Below the pieces are notes generated by a model, which was given only the letters and a program-made list of their open reading frames with translations, made no database searches and was not told the DNA's origin. Position numbers and translations under genes: made by a program. A stretch of DNA of 64,000 nt from Nevskiales bacterium (GTDB lineage Bacteria; Pseudomonadota; Gammaproteobacteria; Nevskiales; Nevskiaceae), in NCBI GenBank assembly GCA_028698335.1, contig JAQVDP010000004.1, positions 208,350 to 272,349 of the forward strand, in the 5' to 3' direction. Positions 42,434 through 51,163 of the stretch are shown one piece after another. Each line of letters starts with the position of its first letter. The stretch's first letter is position 1.

Positions 42434-43099
42434 ATGACGCGACCCTACCGAAGCCGTTTCGGCGATCCCCGCGGATTCGCGCTGGTGACGGCACTGATTC
42501 TGCTGGCCGTCCTGACCCTGGTCGGGCTCATGGCCATCCGCGGGACCGGGCTGGAAATGCGCATGAGCGCCAACACCAGCATGCGCACCGAGGCCTTCGA
42601 CAGCTCGGAGACGTCCCGCCTCGTGCTCGGCCCGCTGGTCGACGTCCACGTCTTCAACCGCGGCTGGCCGGTGGCAATCGGCGGCGACGTCGCCGATTCG
42701 ATTTTCGACTATCCAATGCCGACCGGTCTGAGCGTGACCAAGGTAGGCAGCCCGGCCAAGCCGCGCGACTGGTACCTGTCGAACACCGAGCGCGACAACG
42801 ACGCCAACTACGTCTTCTATCCGGACACCCTCGTTGCGGACGCAGCGTACAAGCGCGACATCACGGTCAGTTCGGCCAGCGCCGTCACCGTCGCCGGCTC
42901 GCTGGCCGTGTACAAGCTGCGCACTGCGCTCAACCCTGGCGCCGGCTCGGCCATGGTGGCCGGCTACGAGGGCACCGGCAAGGCCGCCGCCGCCAGCGGT
43001 GGCAACATCTTTTTCTATATCCGCAGTCAAGGACAGGATCCGGGGCAGGAATCCGATGCGGTCACCGGCGCGGTCTTCCGCGACGTGATCCGCAACTAG
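42434..43099 (+). CDS. pilX: Type IV pilus minor pilin PilX
   Basis: 221 residues. Leader ends DPRG, then FALVTALILLAVLTLVGLMA. The residue at mature position 5 is Thr rather than Glu; PilX and GspK-like pilins commonly lack Glu5, which fits a tip position. MRMSANTSMRTEAFDSSE follows, the usual PilX continuation. C-terminal domain has few Cys. It lies between pilW (3 bases) and pilY1 (25 bases). Confidence 0.9.
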   Translation: MTRPYRSRFGDPRGFALVTALILLAVLTLVGLMAIRGTGLEMRMSANTSMRTEAFDSSETSRLVLGPLVDVHVFNRGWPVAIGGDVADSIFDYPMPTGLSVTKVGSPAKPRDWYLSNTERDNDANYVFYPDTLVADAAYKRDITVSSASAVTVAGSLAVYKLRTALNPGAGSAMVAGYEGTGKAAAASGGNIFFYIRSQGQDPGQESDAVTGAVFRDVIRN

Positions 43100-43124
43100 C
43101 CGCCGGACCGCAGGAGGCGCACCG

Positions 43125-46100
43125 ATGTACCGCATGATCTCCAGGACCCGCCAGATGCTCTCCCATCCGCTGCTGACTGCAGCCGTCGCCGCGCTGCTGT
43201 CGGCGGGCACCGCGCACGCGGCCTCGTTGCCGATCATCTCCGGCACCGACAACATGCAGAAGTACACCAGCCTGCCCGCGACCAGCGTAGACTCCGCGCA
43301 GCCACAGGCGATGATCCAGCTGTCCAAGGATCATCAGCTGTTCTTCAAGGCTTTCAACGACTACACCGACCTCGACAAGGACGGTACGCTCGACATCACC
43401 TACAAGCACGGCTTCGACTACTACGGGTATTTCGACAGCTACAAGTGCTACACCTACGACACCACCGCGAAGCGATTCGTCCCGTCGACCGACAACGACC
43501 AGATCGTCACCGAGGCGTCGGACAGCGCCAACAACCTCACCGCGAAATACTGCAGCGGCGCCTGGAGCGGAAACTTCCTGAACTGGGCGTCGATGACGCG
43601 TATCGACGTCGTCCGCAAGATCCTGTTCGGTGGCAAGCGTTCGACCGACGAGTCGAGCAAGACCTCGTCGGACCTGACCGTCCTGGAGCGCAGCTATCTG
43701 CCGAACGACGCGCACAGCTTCGCGAAGTACTACAACGGCAGCGACATCGCGCAACTGACGCCGTTTTCGCTGAGCGCCTCTGCCGACCCCAAGCAGAACG
43801 GTATCTCGATCTGCAACACCACCGTCAGCTCGACCTCGCCTTCGCAGGACGTGACTGATCCGCCATTGATCCGCGTCGCGAAAGGCAACTTCAGCCTGTG
43901 GGGCGCCAACGAACGCTGGCAGTGCCGCTGGGCCGAGGAGGTCGGTCCCACCACCAGCAACATCAACGCCTGCAACAACACCAGCGCCCAGCAGCAGAAC
44001 TGCAACGGCAACGTTCCGGCCGCGTCCGGGATCGACGCCTATCCGCGCAGCCCGCAGAAATCCTCGGAGGGTCTGGGCGCGAAGGACTACGTCGCGCGCA
44101 TCGAGGTCTGCAAGGCCGGCTACGAGGCCGGCGACCGCTGCAAGACCTACCCCACCGGCACGAAAAAACCCATCGGCCTGTTCCAGGAATACGGCGACAC
44201 CGAGCGCATGTGGTTCGGCATGATCGCCGGCACCTACGACAAGAACAAGCAGGGCGGCGATCTGATCAAGAACATGGGGCCGTTCACCGACGAGGTGAAC
44301 GTCAACGTCGACGGCCGCTTCCTCCATGTCTATGGCCTGAAGGATGCCTCCGGTTCCGTCAACGGCAAACAGCAGACCAACGCCAACGGTCTGGTCAACG
44401 CACTGAGCCTGTACCGGATCACACAGTACAAGCACAGCGACGGCACCTACGGCACCAGCGGGAACAACCAGAACAACTGCGAATGGGGGATGTCGGAGTT
44501 CGCCAACGGCACCTGCCAGAACTGGGGCAACCCCTTCGGCGAAGCCTACCTGAACATGGTGCGCTACTACGGCAACCTGCAGCCGGTCGGCGCCTACCGC
44601 GCCAATGACAGCACCTTCATCCCGGGCCTCAACGTTCCGCAGAACTATGAGTCCCCGCTGGACGCGACCAACAGCTGCGCGTCGCTCAACGTCGTCACCT
44701 TCAACTCCAGCACGATCTCCTACGACGGCGACAACATGGACGGCCCCGGCGACGGCGATGTCGCCGCCATCGGCTCGACCAAGACATCAAAGGAACTGGC
44801 CGACATCGTCGGCGCCGGCGAAGGCATCCACGGCGGCACCTATTTCGTCGGCACCAACGGCACCAACAACAACCAGACCTGCACGCCCAAGAAGATCGAC
44901 AGCCTCGGCGATGTCACCGGCATCTGCCCGGAAGCCCCGCGGCTCGAAGGCACTTTCAAGATCGCCGGCATCGCCTGGTACGCGCACACTAACGACATCA
45001 ACTCCGACAAGAACGTGCCCGGCGAGCAGACCGTCGAAACCTATGCGGTATCGCTGGCGTCCAACATCCCGAAGATCGAGATCCCGGTCCCCGGCACCAA
45101 GAACCAGACCGTCACCCTGCTGCCGGCCTGCAAGAATCTGTCGGTGTCTCCGTCCGTGTCCGGCGGCGGCGCCTGCGCCATCGTCGACTTCAAGATCGTC
45201 GAGCCCTACGCCGAGAGCGGCGGCATCGGCAAGGGCAAGTTCTACGTCAACTGGGAAGACAGCGAACAGGGCGGCGACTTCGACCAGGACATGTGGGGCG
45301 TACTCAGCTATGAGATCACCAGCACCCAGATCGCCGTCACCACGGACGTCATCGCCCAGTCGACCCCCTACAAGATGGGTTTCGGCTACGTGCTCAGCGG
45401 CACCAGCGACGGCGATGGTTTCCACGCGCACTCGGGCATCAACGATTACACAACGCCTGCCGCGGTCGGATCGACAGAGTGCAGCAACTGCAAGCGCGAT
45501 GATGCTGCAACGACCCAGAAGTATCTGGTCGGCACCTCATCGGCCAAGCTGCTGAAGGATCCGCTGTGGTATGCCGCCAAGTGGGGCGGCTTCGACGACA
45601 GCAATGGCAACAACATTCCGGACCTGCAGTCGGAGTGGGACACCGTCAAGGAGGATGGCAGTCCCGGATCGGACGGCATCCCCGACAATTACTTCCTCGC
45701 CATCGAACCGCGTCAGCTCGAGGAACAGCTGCGCCGGGTTTTCGACCAGATCATCGCCCGCACCGCCTCCGGCACCGCGGCATCAGTCGTCGCCAACGCC
45801 CGCGAGGGCATCGGCGCGGTGTTCCAGGCGCTGTTCGAACCGGTGCGCTCGGACAAGAACGGCAACGAGGTGCGCTGGATCGGCAACCTCAACGCGCTGT
45901 GGGTCGACAGCGACGGCTATCTGCGCGAAGACGGCGACCACGACGCCAAACTCGACGACTACGGCACCGATCCGGTCGTCGAGATCTTCTTCGACGAGAA
46001 CAATCCGAGCCCATCTCAGCGCCGGACCAAGGTCCGCCGCTTCTCCGGAGACCCCAAGAGCACCACGGCATCAGTCGTCGATATCGACGACCTGAACGTC

Positions 46101-48242
46101 CTGTGGAGCGCGCGCGAACAGCTGGCCAAGGTGACCCAGACCGATACCCAGCGCGCCTATGGCGCCAAGGCGAACACCGGCCGTTACATCAAGACCTTCG
46201 TCGACGTCGATCTCGACGGCGTCGTCGACAACGGCGAGTTTGTCGATTTCACGCCCTCCAACTTCGGCGCTGGCCGCTATGGCCTGTTGAACACCGCCGA
46301 CAAGGACGACGCGCAGACGATCATCGAATACATTCGCGGCAAGGATTTCACGACACCGCTGCTGCGCAACCGGACACTGGACTACGATGGCGACGGCACC
46401 GAGGAAACCATGCGGCTGGGAGACATCGTCAACTCGACGCCGACCGTGGTGCAGGCTCCTGCCGAAGCCTTCGACCTGCTCTACAACGACCAGACCTACG
46501 GCATCTTCAGGCAGAAATATGCAAACCGACGTCAGGTCGTCTATGTCGGCGCCAACGACGGCATGCTCCACGCCTTCAACGCCGGTTTCTTCGATCCCGA
46601 AACCGATTCGTTCAAGCTGACCGGCCTCAACAGCGAGGTCGCGCACCCGCTCGGCACCGAACTATGGGCCTACGTGCCGTTCAATCTGCTGCCGCACCTG
46701 ACCTGGCTCACCGACACCGACTACACGCACGTGTGGTACGTCGACGGCAAGCCGCGGGTCTTCGACGCCCGCATCTACGACGGCAAGGATTGCAAGGACG
46801 CCACCAACCCCTGCGGATGGGCGACGCTGCTCGTCGTCGGATTCCGCTACGGCGGCGGCGATCTGACCCTGCCCGAGGGCGGCCGCAGAGGCAGGGTCCT
46901 GAAAAACGCGCTGCAGGATCTTCTAGCCAGGAGGGAAACGCTGACGACGAAGTCCGGCTACGTCGTCATGGACATCACCGACCCCGAACAGCCGCCCAAG
47001 CTGCTGGCCGAAATCGCCAACGACGACATCGGCTTCTCCACGTCGTATCCGACCGTGATCGCCAACAGCGCCAAGGGCAAGACCGGGGCATCCAGCAACC
47101 TGCTCGATGACGAGTGGTACCTGATCTTCGGCAACGGCCCGAACAATCTGGACGACATTCAGACCAACCTCGCGTATTCGCGCAGCAATCGCAACGGCAA
47201 GCTATACGCCTACGATCTGAAGACCCTCCAGGCATCGCCGACGCCGGCAAAAACCTACGACCTGGGCTCGAACGCGACCTCCGGTGCCGCCAACAGCTTC
47301 GTCACCGATCCGGTCACGGTCGACTGGGACCTGGATTTCAAGGCGGACGCCGTCTATTTCGGCACGGTCAACACCACGACCAAGGCCCGGGGCAAGAATC
47401 CCGAGGTCATCACCGATGCCAGCGGCAAGCTGTTCAAGCTGGATCTGAAGGAAAAAAGCGCCCCTGCCGACTGGGTCGCACCGGCCGTACTGCTGAATCC
47501 CGGAATGCCGGTGGTCTCGACGCCATCGGTGACGTTCGACGAGTTCGGCAACCGCTGGATCTTTTCCGGCACCGGTCGCTTCTACACCGACGAGGACAAG
47601 CCGACGACGTTCCAGAACTATCTGTTCGGCCTGGTCGACTACTACTCGGCGCAGACCGATGACGCCCTCGCCGCCCCGCCGGCCAGCGCACCCTACTTCG
47701 ATTTCAGCAAGCTGGTGGACGTCAGCGCCGCGGTGGTCACCGACACCAACGCACTGAGCGGCGTGACCGCCGGTGGCTCGACGATGTCCACCGTCGAGGA
47801 GCTGGCCGCCACCATCGTCGACTCGACGACCACCGATCGTGGCTGGAAGGTCGCGCTGAACGTCCCGCTGGCCGGCGCACCGTCCGAGCGCAATGTCACC
47901 CAGTCCTCGGTCCTCGGAGACATCCTCTTCGCGACCGGATTCACGCCGTCGGACGATCTATGCGGCGGCGAGGGCGGCAGCCGCCTGTACGGCCTCTACT
48001 ACAAGACCGGCACCGCGCTCGGCACGTTGCCGGTATTCGGACTCAACGGTTCCAATGCAATACGCGACGTCTATCTCGGCGCCGGGCTTGCCGCTGCACC
48101 GAGTCTCCATGTCGGCGGCGCCCGCGACAACCGCGGACTGACGGTCCTGACCCAGACCTCGACCGGCGCGATCGAACGGCGCGAGGCGCTCATCGGTGAA
48201 GGCGCCCGCAGCAAGGAAATCGACTGGCGGGAGATCAAGTGA
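43125..48242 (+). CDS. pilY1: Type IV pilus tip adhesin/biogenesis factor PilY1
   Basis: 1705 residues, longer than Pseudomonas PilY1 (about 1160). Signal peptide 1-32 (ends TAHA). The large N-terminal part (33 to about 900) is rich in Cys, Asn and Gly and I see no intact von Willebrand A metal site (DxSxS). The C-terminal beta-propeller of the PilY1 family begins near 1050 and includes LGDIVNSTPTVV and VVYVGANDGMLHAFNAG (near 1138). Four Asp-rich calcium-loop-like motifs are visible: DLDKDGTLD (82-90), DSNGNNIPD (near 824), DVDLDGVVD (near 1027) and DYDGDGTEE (near 1086). It should sit at the pilus tip on the minor-pilin complex. The stop overlaps the next start as GTGA. Confidence 0.93.
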   Translation: MYRMISRTRQMLSHPLLTAAVAALLSAGTAHAASLPIISGTDNMQKYTSLPATSVDSAQPQAMIQLSKDHQLFFKAFNDYTDLDKDGTLDITYKHGFDYYGYFDSYKCYTYDTTAKRFVPSTDNDQIVTEASDSANNLTAKYCSGAWSGNFLNWASMTRIDVVRKILFGGKRSTDESSKTSSDLTVLERSYLPNDAHSFAKYYNGSDIAQLTPFSLSASADPKQNGISICNTTVSSTSPSQDVTDPPLIRVAKGNFSLWGANERWQCRWAEEVGPTTSNINACNNTSAQQQNCNGNVPAASGIDAYPRSPQKSSEGLGAKDYVARIEVCKAGYEAGDRCKTYPTGTKKPIGLFQEYGDTERMWFGMIAGTYDKNKQGGDLIKNMGPFTDEVNVNVDGRFLHVYGLKDASGSVNGKQQTNANGLVNALSLYRITQYKHSDGTYGTSGNNQNNCEWGMSEFANGTCQNWGNPFGEAYLNMVRYYGNLQPVGAYRANDSTFIPGLNVPQNYESPLDATNSCASLNVVTFNSSTISYDGDNMDGPGDGDVAAIGSTKTSKELADIVGAGEGIHGGTYFVGTNGTNNNQTCTPKKIDSLGDVTGICPEAPRLEGTFKIAGIAWYAHTNDINSDKNVPGEQTVETYAVSLASNIPKIEIPVPGTKNQTVTLLPACKNLSVSPSVSGGGACAIVDFKIVEPYAESGGIGKGKFYVNWEDSEQGGDFDQDMWGVLSYEITSTQIAVTTDVIAQSTPYKMGFGYVLSGTSDGDGFHAHSGINDYTTPAAVGSTECSNCKRDDAATTQKYLVGTSSAKLLKDPLWYAAKWGGFDDSNGNNIPDLQSEWDTVKEDGSPGSDGIPDNYFLAIEPRQLEEQLRRVFDQIIARTASGTAASVVANAREGIGAVFQALFEPVRSDKNGNEVRWIGNLNALWVDSDGYLREDGDHDAKLDDYGTDPVVEIFFDENNPSPSQRRTKVRRFSGDPKSTTASVVDIDDLNVLWSAREQLAKVTQTDTQRAYGAKANTGRYIKTFVDVDLDGVVDNGEFVDFTPSNFGAGRYGLLNTADKDDAQTIIEYIRGKDFTTPLLRNRTLDYDGDGTEETMRLGDIVNSTPTVVQAPAEAFDLLYNDQTYGIFRQKYANRRQVVYVGANDGMLHAFNAGFFDPETDSFKLTGLNSEVAHPLGTELWAYVPFNLLPHLTWLTDTDYTHVWYVDGKPRVFDARIYDGKDCKDATNPCGWATLLVVGFRYGGGDLTLPEGGRRGRVLKNALQDLLARRETLTTKSGYVVMDITDPEQPPKLLAEIANDDIGFSTSYPTVIANSAKGKTGASSNLLDDEWYLIFGNGPNNLDDIQTNLAYSRSNRNGKLYAYDLKTLQASPTPAKTYDLGSNATSGAANSFVTDPVTVDWDLDFKADAVYFGTVNTTTKARGKNPEVITDASGKLFKLDLKEKSAPADWVAPAVLLNPGMPVVSTPSVTFDEFGNRWIFSGTGRFYTDEDKPTTFQNYLFGLVDYYSAQTDDALAAPPASAPYFDFSKLVDVSAAVVTDTNALSGVTAGGSTMSTVEELAATIVDSTTTDRGWKVALNVPLAGAPSERNVTQSSVLGDILFATGFTPSDDLCGGEGGSRLYGLYYKTGTALGTLPVFGLNGSNAIRDVYLGAGLAAAPSLHVGGARDNRGLTVLTQTSTGAIERREALIGEGARSKEIDWREIK

Positions 48243-48703
48243 GCCGGGTTTCGCGCGACATGCACGGCGTCACCTTGATCGAGCTGATGGTCGTCGTGGT
48301 CATCATCGGCATCCTGGCCACCATCGCCATGCCCGGATACGAAGCCTACGTTCGGCGCAGCCATCGCGGTGACGGCAAGGAATGTCTGCTGCGCGTGCAC
48401 CAGCGGATGGAGACTTACCGCACGCGCAAGCAGACCTACACCACCAGTCTCAGCGCGCTGGGTTACAGCGGCCTGAGCAGCGGCGCACTGGTGTGCTCCA
48501 CCGATGATCTGTATCGGGTCACGATCGCCGCCGCGACCCCGACCTGCCCAATCAAGAACTGCTACCAGCTGCTCGCGACCGCGCGCGGCCGGCAGAGTGA
48601 CGACGGAAATCTGCGCCTGACCTATAACGCCGCCGCGAGCACCGCCAACCAGCGCCGCATTCTGGAACGCGATGACGGCGGGGCCTGGGTGACCTGGGAC
48701 TGA
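48239..48703 (+). CDS. pilE: Minor pilin PilE (first copy)
   Basis: 154 residues from GTG overlapping the pilY1 stop; an in-frame ATG at 48260 would shorten it by 7 residues. Cleavage after Gly9 or so gives VTLIELMVVVVIIGILATIA with Glu5, then MPGYEAYVRRSHRGDGKECL. This is the PilE pattern in which the gene after pilY1 caps the minor-pilin operon. Four Cys, probably two disulfides, and a C-terminal DDGGAWVTWD close the protein. Confidence 0.88.
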   Translation: MSRVSRDMHGVTLIELMVVVVIIGILATIAMPGYEAYVRRSHRGDGKECLLRVHQRMETYRTRKQTYTTSLSALGYSGLSSGALVCSTDDLYRVTIAAATPTCPIKNCYQLLATARGRQSDDGNLRLTYNAAASTANQRRILERDDGGAWVTWD

Positions 48704-48717
48704 GACGAGGATTGATG

Positions 48718-49230
48718 ATGCCCTGCACTCGCGTCACCCGAAGCAGCGGAACCCGCAGGGCGGTCTCGGGGTTCACCCTGATCGAGTTGATGGTGACCCT
48801 GGTCATCGCTGCCATCCTGGCCATGGTTGCGCTCCCCGCTTACCAAAGCACTTTACGCAAGAGCGTACGGCAAGTGGCATCCCGCACCCTCATCGAGCTT
48901 GCCGCACAGCAGGAGACGGTCAAGGCGGGGCCGACCCGCGGCTACGCCAAGAACTTCGACGACCTCGTCGGCATCAGCGGCACGACGGTCTACGTCAACC
49001 GCAGCGGGCAATACTCCGCAACGCTCGGCAGCGACAGCATCTACAAGCTGACACTCGATGACATCGTCAGCAATGCCGCCGGCCGCGTCACCGCTTACTC
49101 GCTGACCGCCGCCGCGGTCGGCAATCAGGCCAAGGACAGCGCCTGCAAGAGCCTGAAGCTGACCTCCACCGGCGTGAAGACGGCGACCGGCACTGCCAGC
49201 GACCTCATGCGCGAGTGCTGGAGCGGATGA
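48718..49230 (+). CDS. Second PilE-like minor pilin
   Basis: 170 residues from the ATG at 48718, placed 7 bases after GAGG; an ATG at 48715 and a TTG at 48712 are in frame too. The leader ends AVSG, then FTLIELMVTLVIAAILAMVA with Glu5, then LPAYQSTLRKSVRQVAS. It is clearly type IV pilin-like and the last gene of the operon. It differs strongly from the preceding PilE beyond the first helix, so it is not a recent duplicate. Whether it or its neighbour is the functional PilE equivalent is unclear. Confidence 0.85.
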   Translation: MPCTRVTRSSGTRRAVSGFTLIELMVTLVIAAILAMVALPAYQSTLRKSVRQVASRTLIELAAQQETVKAGPTRGYAKNFDDLVGISGTTVYVNRSGQYSATLGSDSIYKLTLDDIVSNAAGRVTAYSLTAAAVGNQAKDSACKSLKLTSTGVKTATGTASDLMRECWSG

Positions 49231-49263
49231 GCCCCCGACCCGGACGCCGGCCGGCAGGCTGGA

Positions 49264-49287
49264 CTCAGTTGGCCCGCGCCAACTGAG
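49264..49287. terminator. Hairpin between converging pilin operon and ispH
   Basis: CTCAGTTGGC and GCCAACTGAG form a perfect 10-base stem around a CCGC loop. There is no T-run on either side, but its place between two converging gene ends suggests a termination or RNA-end-protecting role. Confidence 0.55.
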
Positions 49288-49296
49288 CGGGACGCC

Positions 49297-50259
49297 TCAG
49301 GCTGCGCCGTCTGACGCCCGCATCGCCCGCCGCAAGGACGGCGGCAGCGAAAACACGATGTTCTCCTCGCGGCCCGGCAATTCGGTGCTGACGTCGCCGC
49401 CCAGCGCACGCAGACGCGAGACGACCTCCTGCACCAGGATCTCGGGCGCGGAGGCGCCCGCCGTCACGCCGACGCGCTGACGTCCGCTCAGCCATTCGCT
49501 CTGGATGTCATCGGCACCATCGACGAGGTATGCCGGCACGCCGCGCTGCTCCGCCAGCTCCCGCAGGCGGTTCGAATTCGAGCTGTTGCGTGAGCCGACG
49601 ACCAGAACCATGTCGCAGCGGCTCGCCAGGTCCTTCACCGCGTCCTGCCGGTTCTGCGTCGCGTAGCAGATGTCGTCCTTGCGCGGCCCGCTGATTTCCG
49701 GGAACCGCGCGCGCAACGCGTCGATCACCCGCGAGGTGTCGTCCATCGACAGCGTCGTCTGGGTCACATAGGCCATCCGGGCAGGATCACGGATGTCCAG
49801 CCGCGCGACATCCTCCGGCGTCTCCACGAGGAAAATCCGGCCGCCATGCCGCGAGTCGAACTGGCCCATCGTCCCTTCGACCTCGGGATGGCCCTCGTGA
49901 CCGATCAGCACCACCTCGCGCCCCTCGCGCGAATAACGCTGCACTTCGATGTGGACCTTGGTCACCAGCGGGCAGGTCGCGTCGAACACCGTCAACCCAC
50001 GCTGCTCAGCAGACTCCCGGACCGCCTGCGAGACCCCGTGCGCGGAGAAGATGCAGGTGGCGCCGTCAGGAATCTCGTGGACCTCCTCGACGAATACCGC
50101 CCCTTTGGCTCTCAGGTTCTCGACGACAAAGCGGTTGTGAACCACCTCGTGGCGGACGTAGATGGGCGCCCCCAACGCGTCGAGCGCGCGCTCGACGATC
50201 TCGATCGCCCTGTCGACACCGGCACAGAAGCCCCGGGGGTTCGCCAGCAGGATCTCCAT
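49297..50259 (-). CDS. ispH: 4-hydroxy-3-methylbut-2-enyl diphosphate reductase
   Basis: 320 residues from [20 protein letters not shown]; the frame extends 43 codons further through lspA. Last MEP-pathway enzyme, giving IPP and DMAPP. The three iron-sulfur Cys are in PRGFCAGVD (Cys12), [11 protein letters not shown] and [11 protein letters not shown]. Catalytic Glu lies in [27 protein letters not shown] and [15 protein letters not shown] complete the signature. Its ATG shares one base with the lspA stop (TGATG), so translation is coupled. Confidence 0.97.
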   Translation of the reverse strand: MEILLANPRGFCAGVDRAIEIVERALDALGAPIYVRHEVVHNRFVVENLRAKGAVFVEEVHEIPDGATCIFSAHGVSQAVRESAEQRGLTVFDATCPLVTKVHIEVQRYSREGREVVLIGHEGHPEVEGTMGQFDSRHGGRIFLVETPEDVARLDIRDPARMAYVTQTTLSMDDTSRVIDALRARFPEISGPRKDDICYATQNRQDAVKDLASRCDMVLVVGSRNSSNSNRLRELAEQRGVPAYLVDGADDIQSEWLSGRQRVGVTAGASAPEILVQEVVSRLRALGGDVSTELPGREENIVFSLPPSLRRAMRASDGAA

Positions 50260-50765
50260 CACCCCTCCCCCTGCGCCGCAGCGCGGTTGCGCCGCTCCCG
50301 CAGGCCGTCCAGCAGGGTATCCAGCAGCAGCAGCGCCGTACCGACGCTGATGGCGATGTCGGCGACGTTGAATGCGGCGAAATGCCACGTGCCTACATAG
50401 AAATCGACGAAGTCGACCACGTGCCCCCGGCTGACCCGGTCGATCACGTTACCCAACGCTCCGCCGAGAATCAGCGACAGCGCCGTGGCCAGCAGCGTCT
50501 GCTGACGGGGGTGACGGCGCAACCACCACAGGATCCCGAGGCTGACGCCAACGCCGAGCAGCACGAATACGAACGGCGGCGCATCCGACATCATCGAGAA
50601 CGCTGCGCCGGTGTTCTTCATGTGCACGATGTTCAGATGCGGGAGCACCGGAATCGAGTCGTACCAGTCGAGATGGCGGACGATCAGCTGCTTGGTGATC
50701 TGATCGACGACGATCGCCAGCAGAGAGATCCACAACAGATAGACGTTTTTGTACTGGAATGACAT
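50259..50765 (-). CDS. lspA: Lipoprotein signal peptidase
   Basis: 168 residues from [20 protein letters not shown]. Cuts the signal peptide of prolipoproteins before the lipidated Cys. Four transmembrane segments; the catalytic Asp residues are in [20 protein letters not shown] (first) and [11 protein letters not shown] (second). DQITKQLIV and [10 protein letters not shown] are conserved. Start shares one base with the upstream stop (TAATG) and its own stop with ispH. The FKBP-type gene fkpB found between lspA and ispH in Pseudomonas and E. coli is absent. Confidence 0.97.
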   Translation of the reverse strand: MSFQYKNVYLLWISLLAIVVDQITKQLIVRHLDWYDSIPVLPHLNIVHMKNTGAAFSMMSDAPPFVFVLLGVGVSLGILWWLRRHPRQQTLLATALSLILGGALGNVIDRVSRGHVVDFVDFYVGTWHFAAFNVADIAISVGTALLLLDTLLDGLRERRNRAAAQGEG

Positions 50766-51163
50766 TAGCGCCCCGCGTAGCGCGACCAAGCCACGGTAGA
50801 CCAGGCCCAGATCAAATTGAAGCCCCATACCAGCAACGGCGTCAGCACGCCCAGGCCGAGACCGAGCCATCCCGCGCCGCTGCGATACGGAAACACCCAC
50901 AACAGCTGCAGCAACGTTGGCCCCAGGCTCAACAGCACGCCCAGCAGGATCGGAGAGCCGTGCAGCGGCAACAGCAGCTGCAGTCCCCACAGACCGCCCC
51001 AGACCAGACGCGGGTACAGCCAGGCCGGCGTCAGCAGCGGCGCGATGCCGACGCCGAGCATCGCGCTGAGACCGTAGCGTCCGGAGGCCCAGACCGCCAG
51101 ACTGTTGATCAGCGCGCCGAAGACACCGGCGGCGAATACCAGCGAGATTCGACGCAACATCAT
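50765..51163 (-). CDS. Uncharacterised polytopic membrane protein between ileS and lspA
   Basis: 132 residues. I do not recognise a named family. Four to five hydrophobic segments are visible (about 6-26, 32-48, 52-67, 72-92, 98-121). It is rich in Leu, Gly and Trp, with no Cys and few charges. Notable stretches are FGALINSLAVWASGRYG, SLGPTLLQLLWVFPYRSG and GVLTPLLVWGFNLIWAW. The ATG shares a base with the ileS stop (TGATG) and the stop shares a base with the lspA start (TAATG), so it is translated with both. The position hints at an envelope role, but no function can be assigned. Confidence 0.85.
   Translation of the reverse strand: MMLRRISLVFAAGVFGALINSLAVWASGRYGLSAMLGVGIAPLLTPAWLYPRLVWGGLWGLQLLLPLHGSPILLGVLLSLGPTLLQLLWVFPYRSGAGWLGLGLGVLTPLLVWGFNLIWAWSTVAWSRYAGR

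Noticed and set aside
45566..47110. 514-codon frame inside pilY1 on the same strand
   Set aside because: Arg/Gln-rich frame-shifted reading of pilY1, with no homology.
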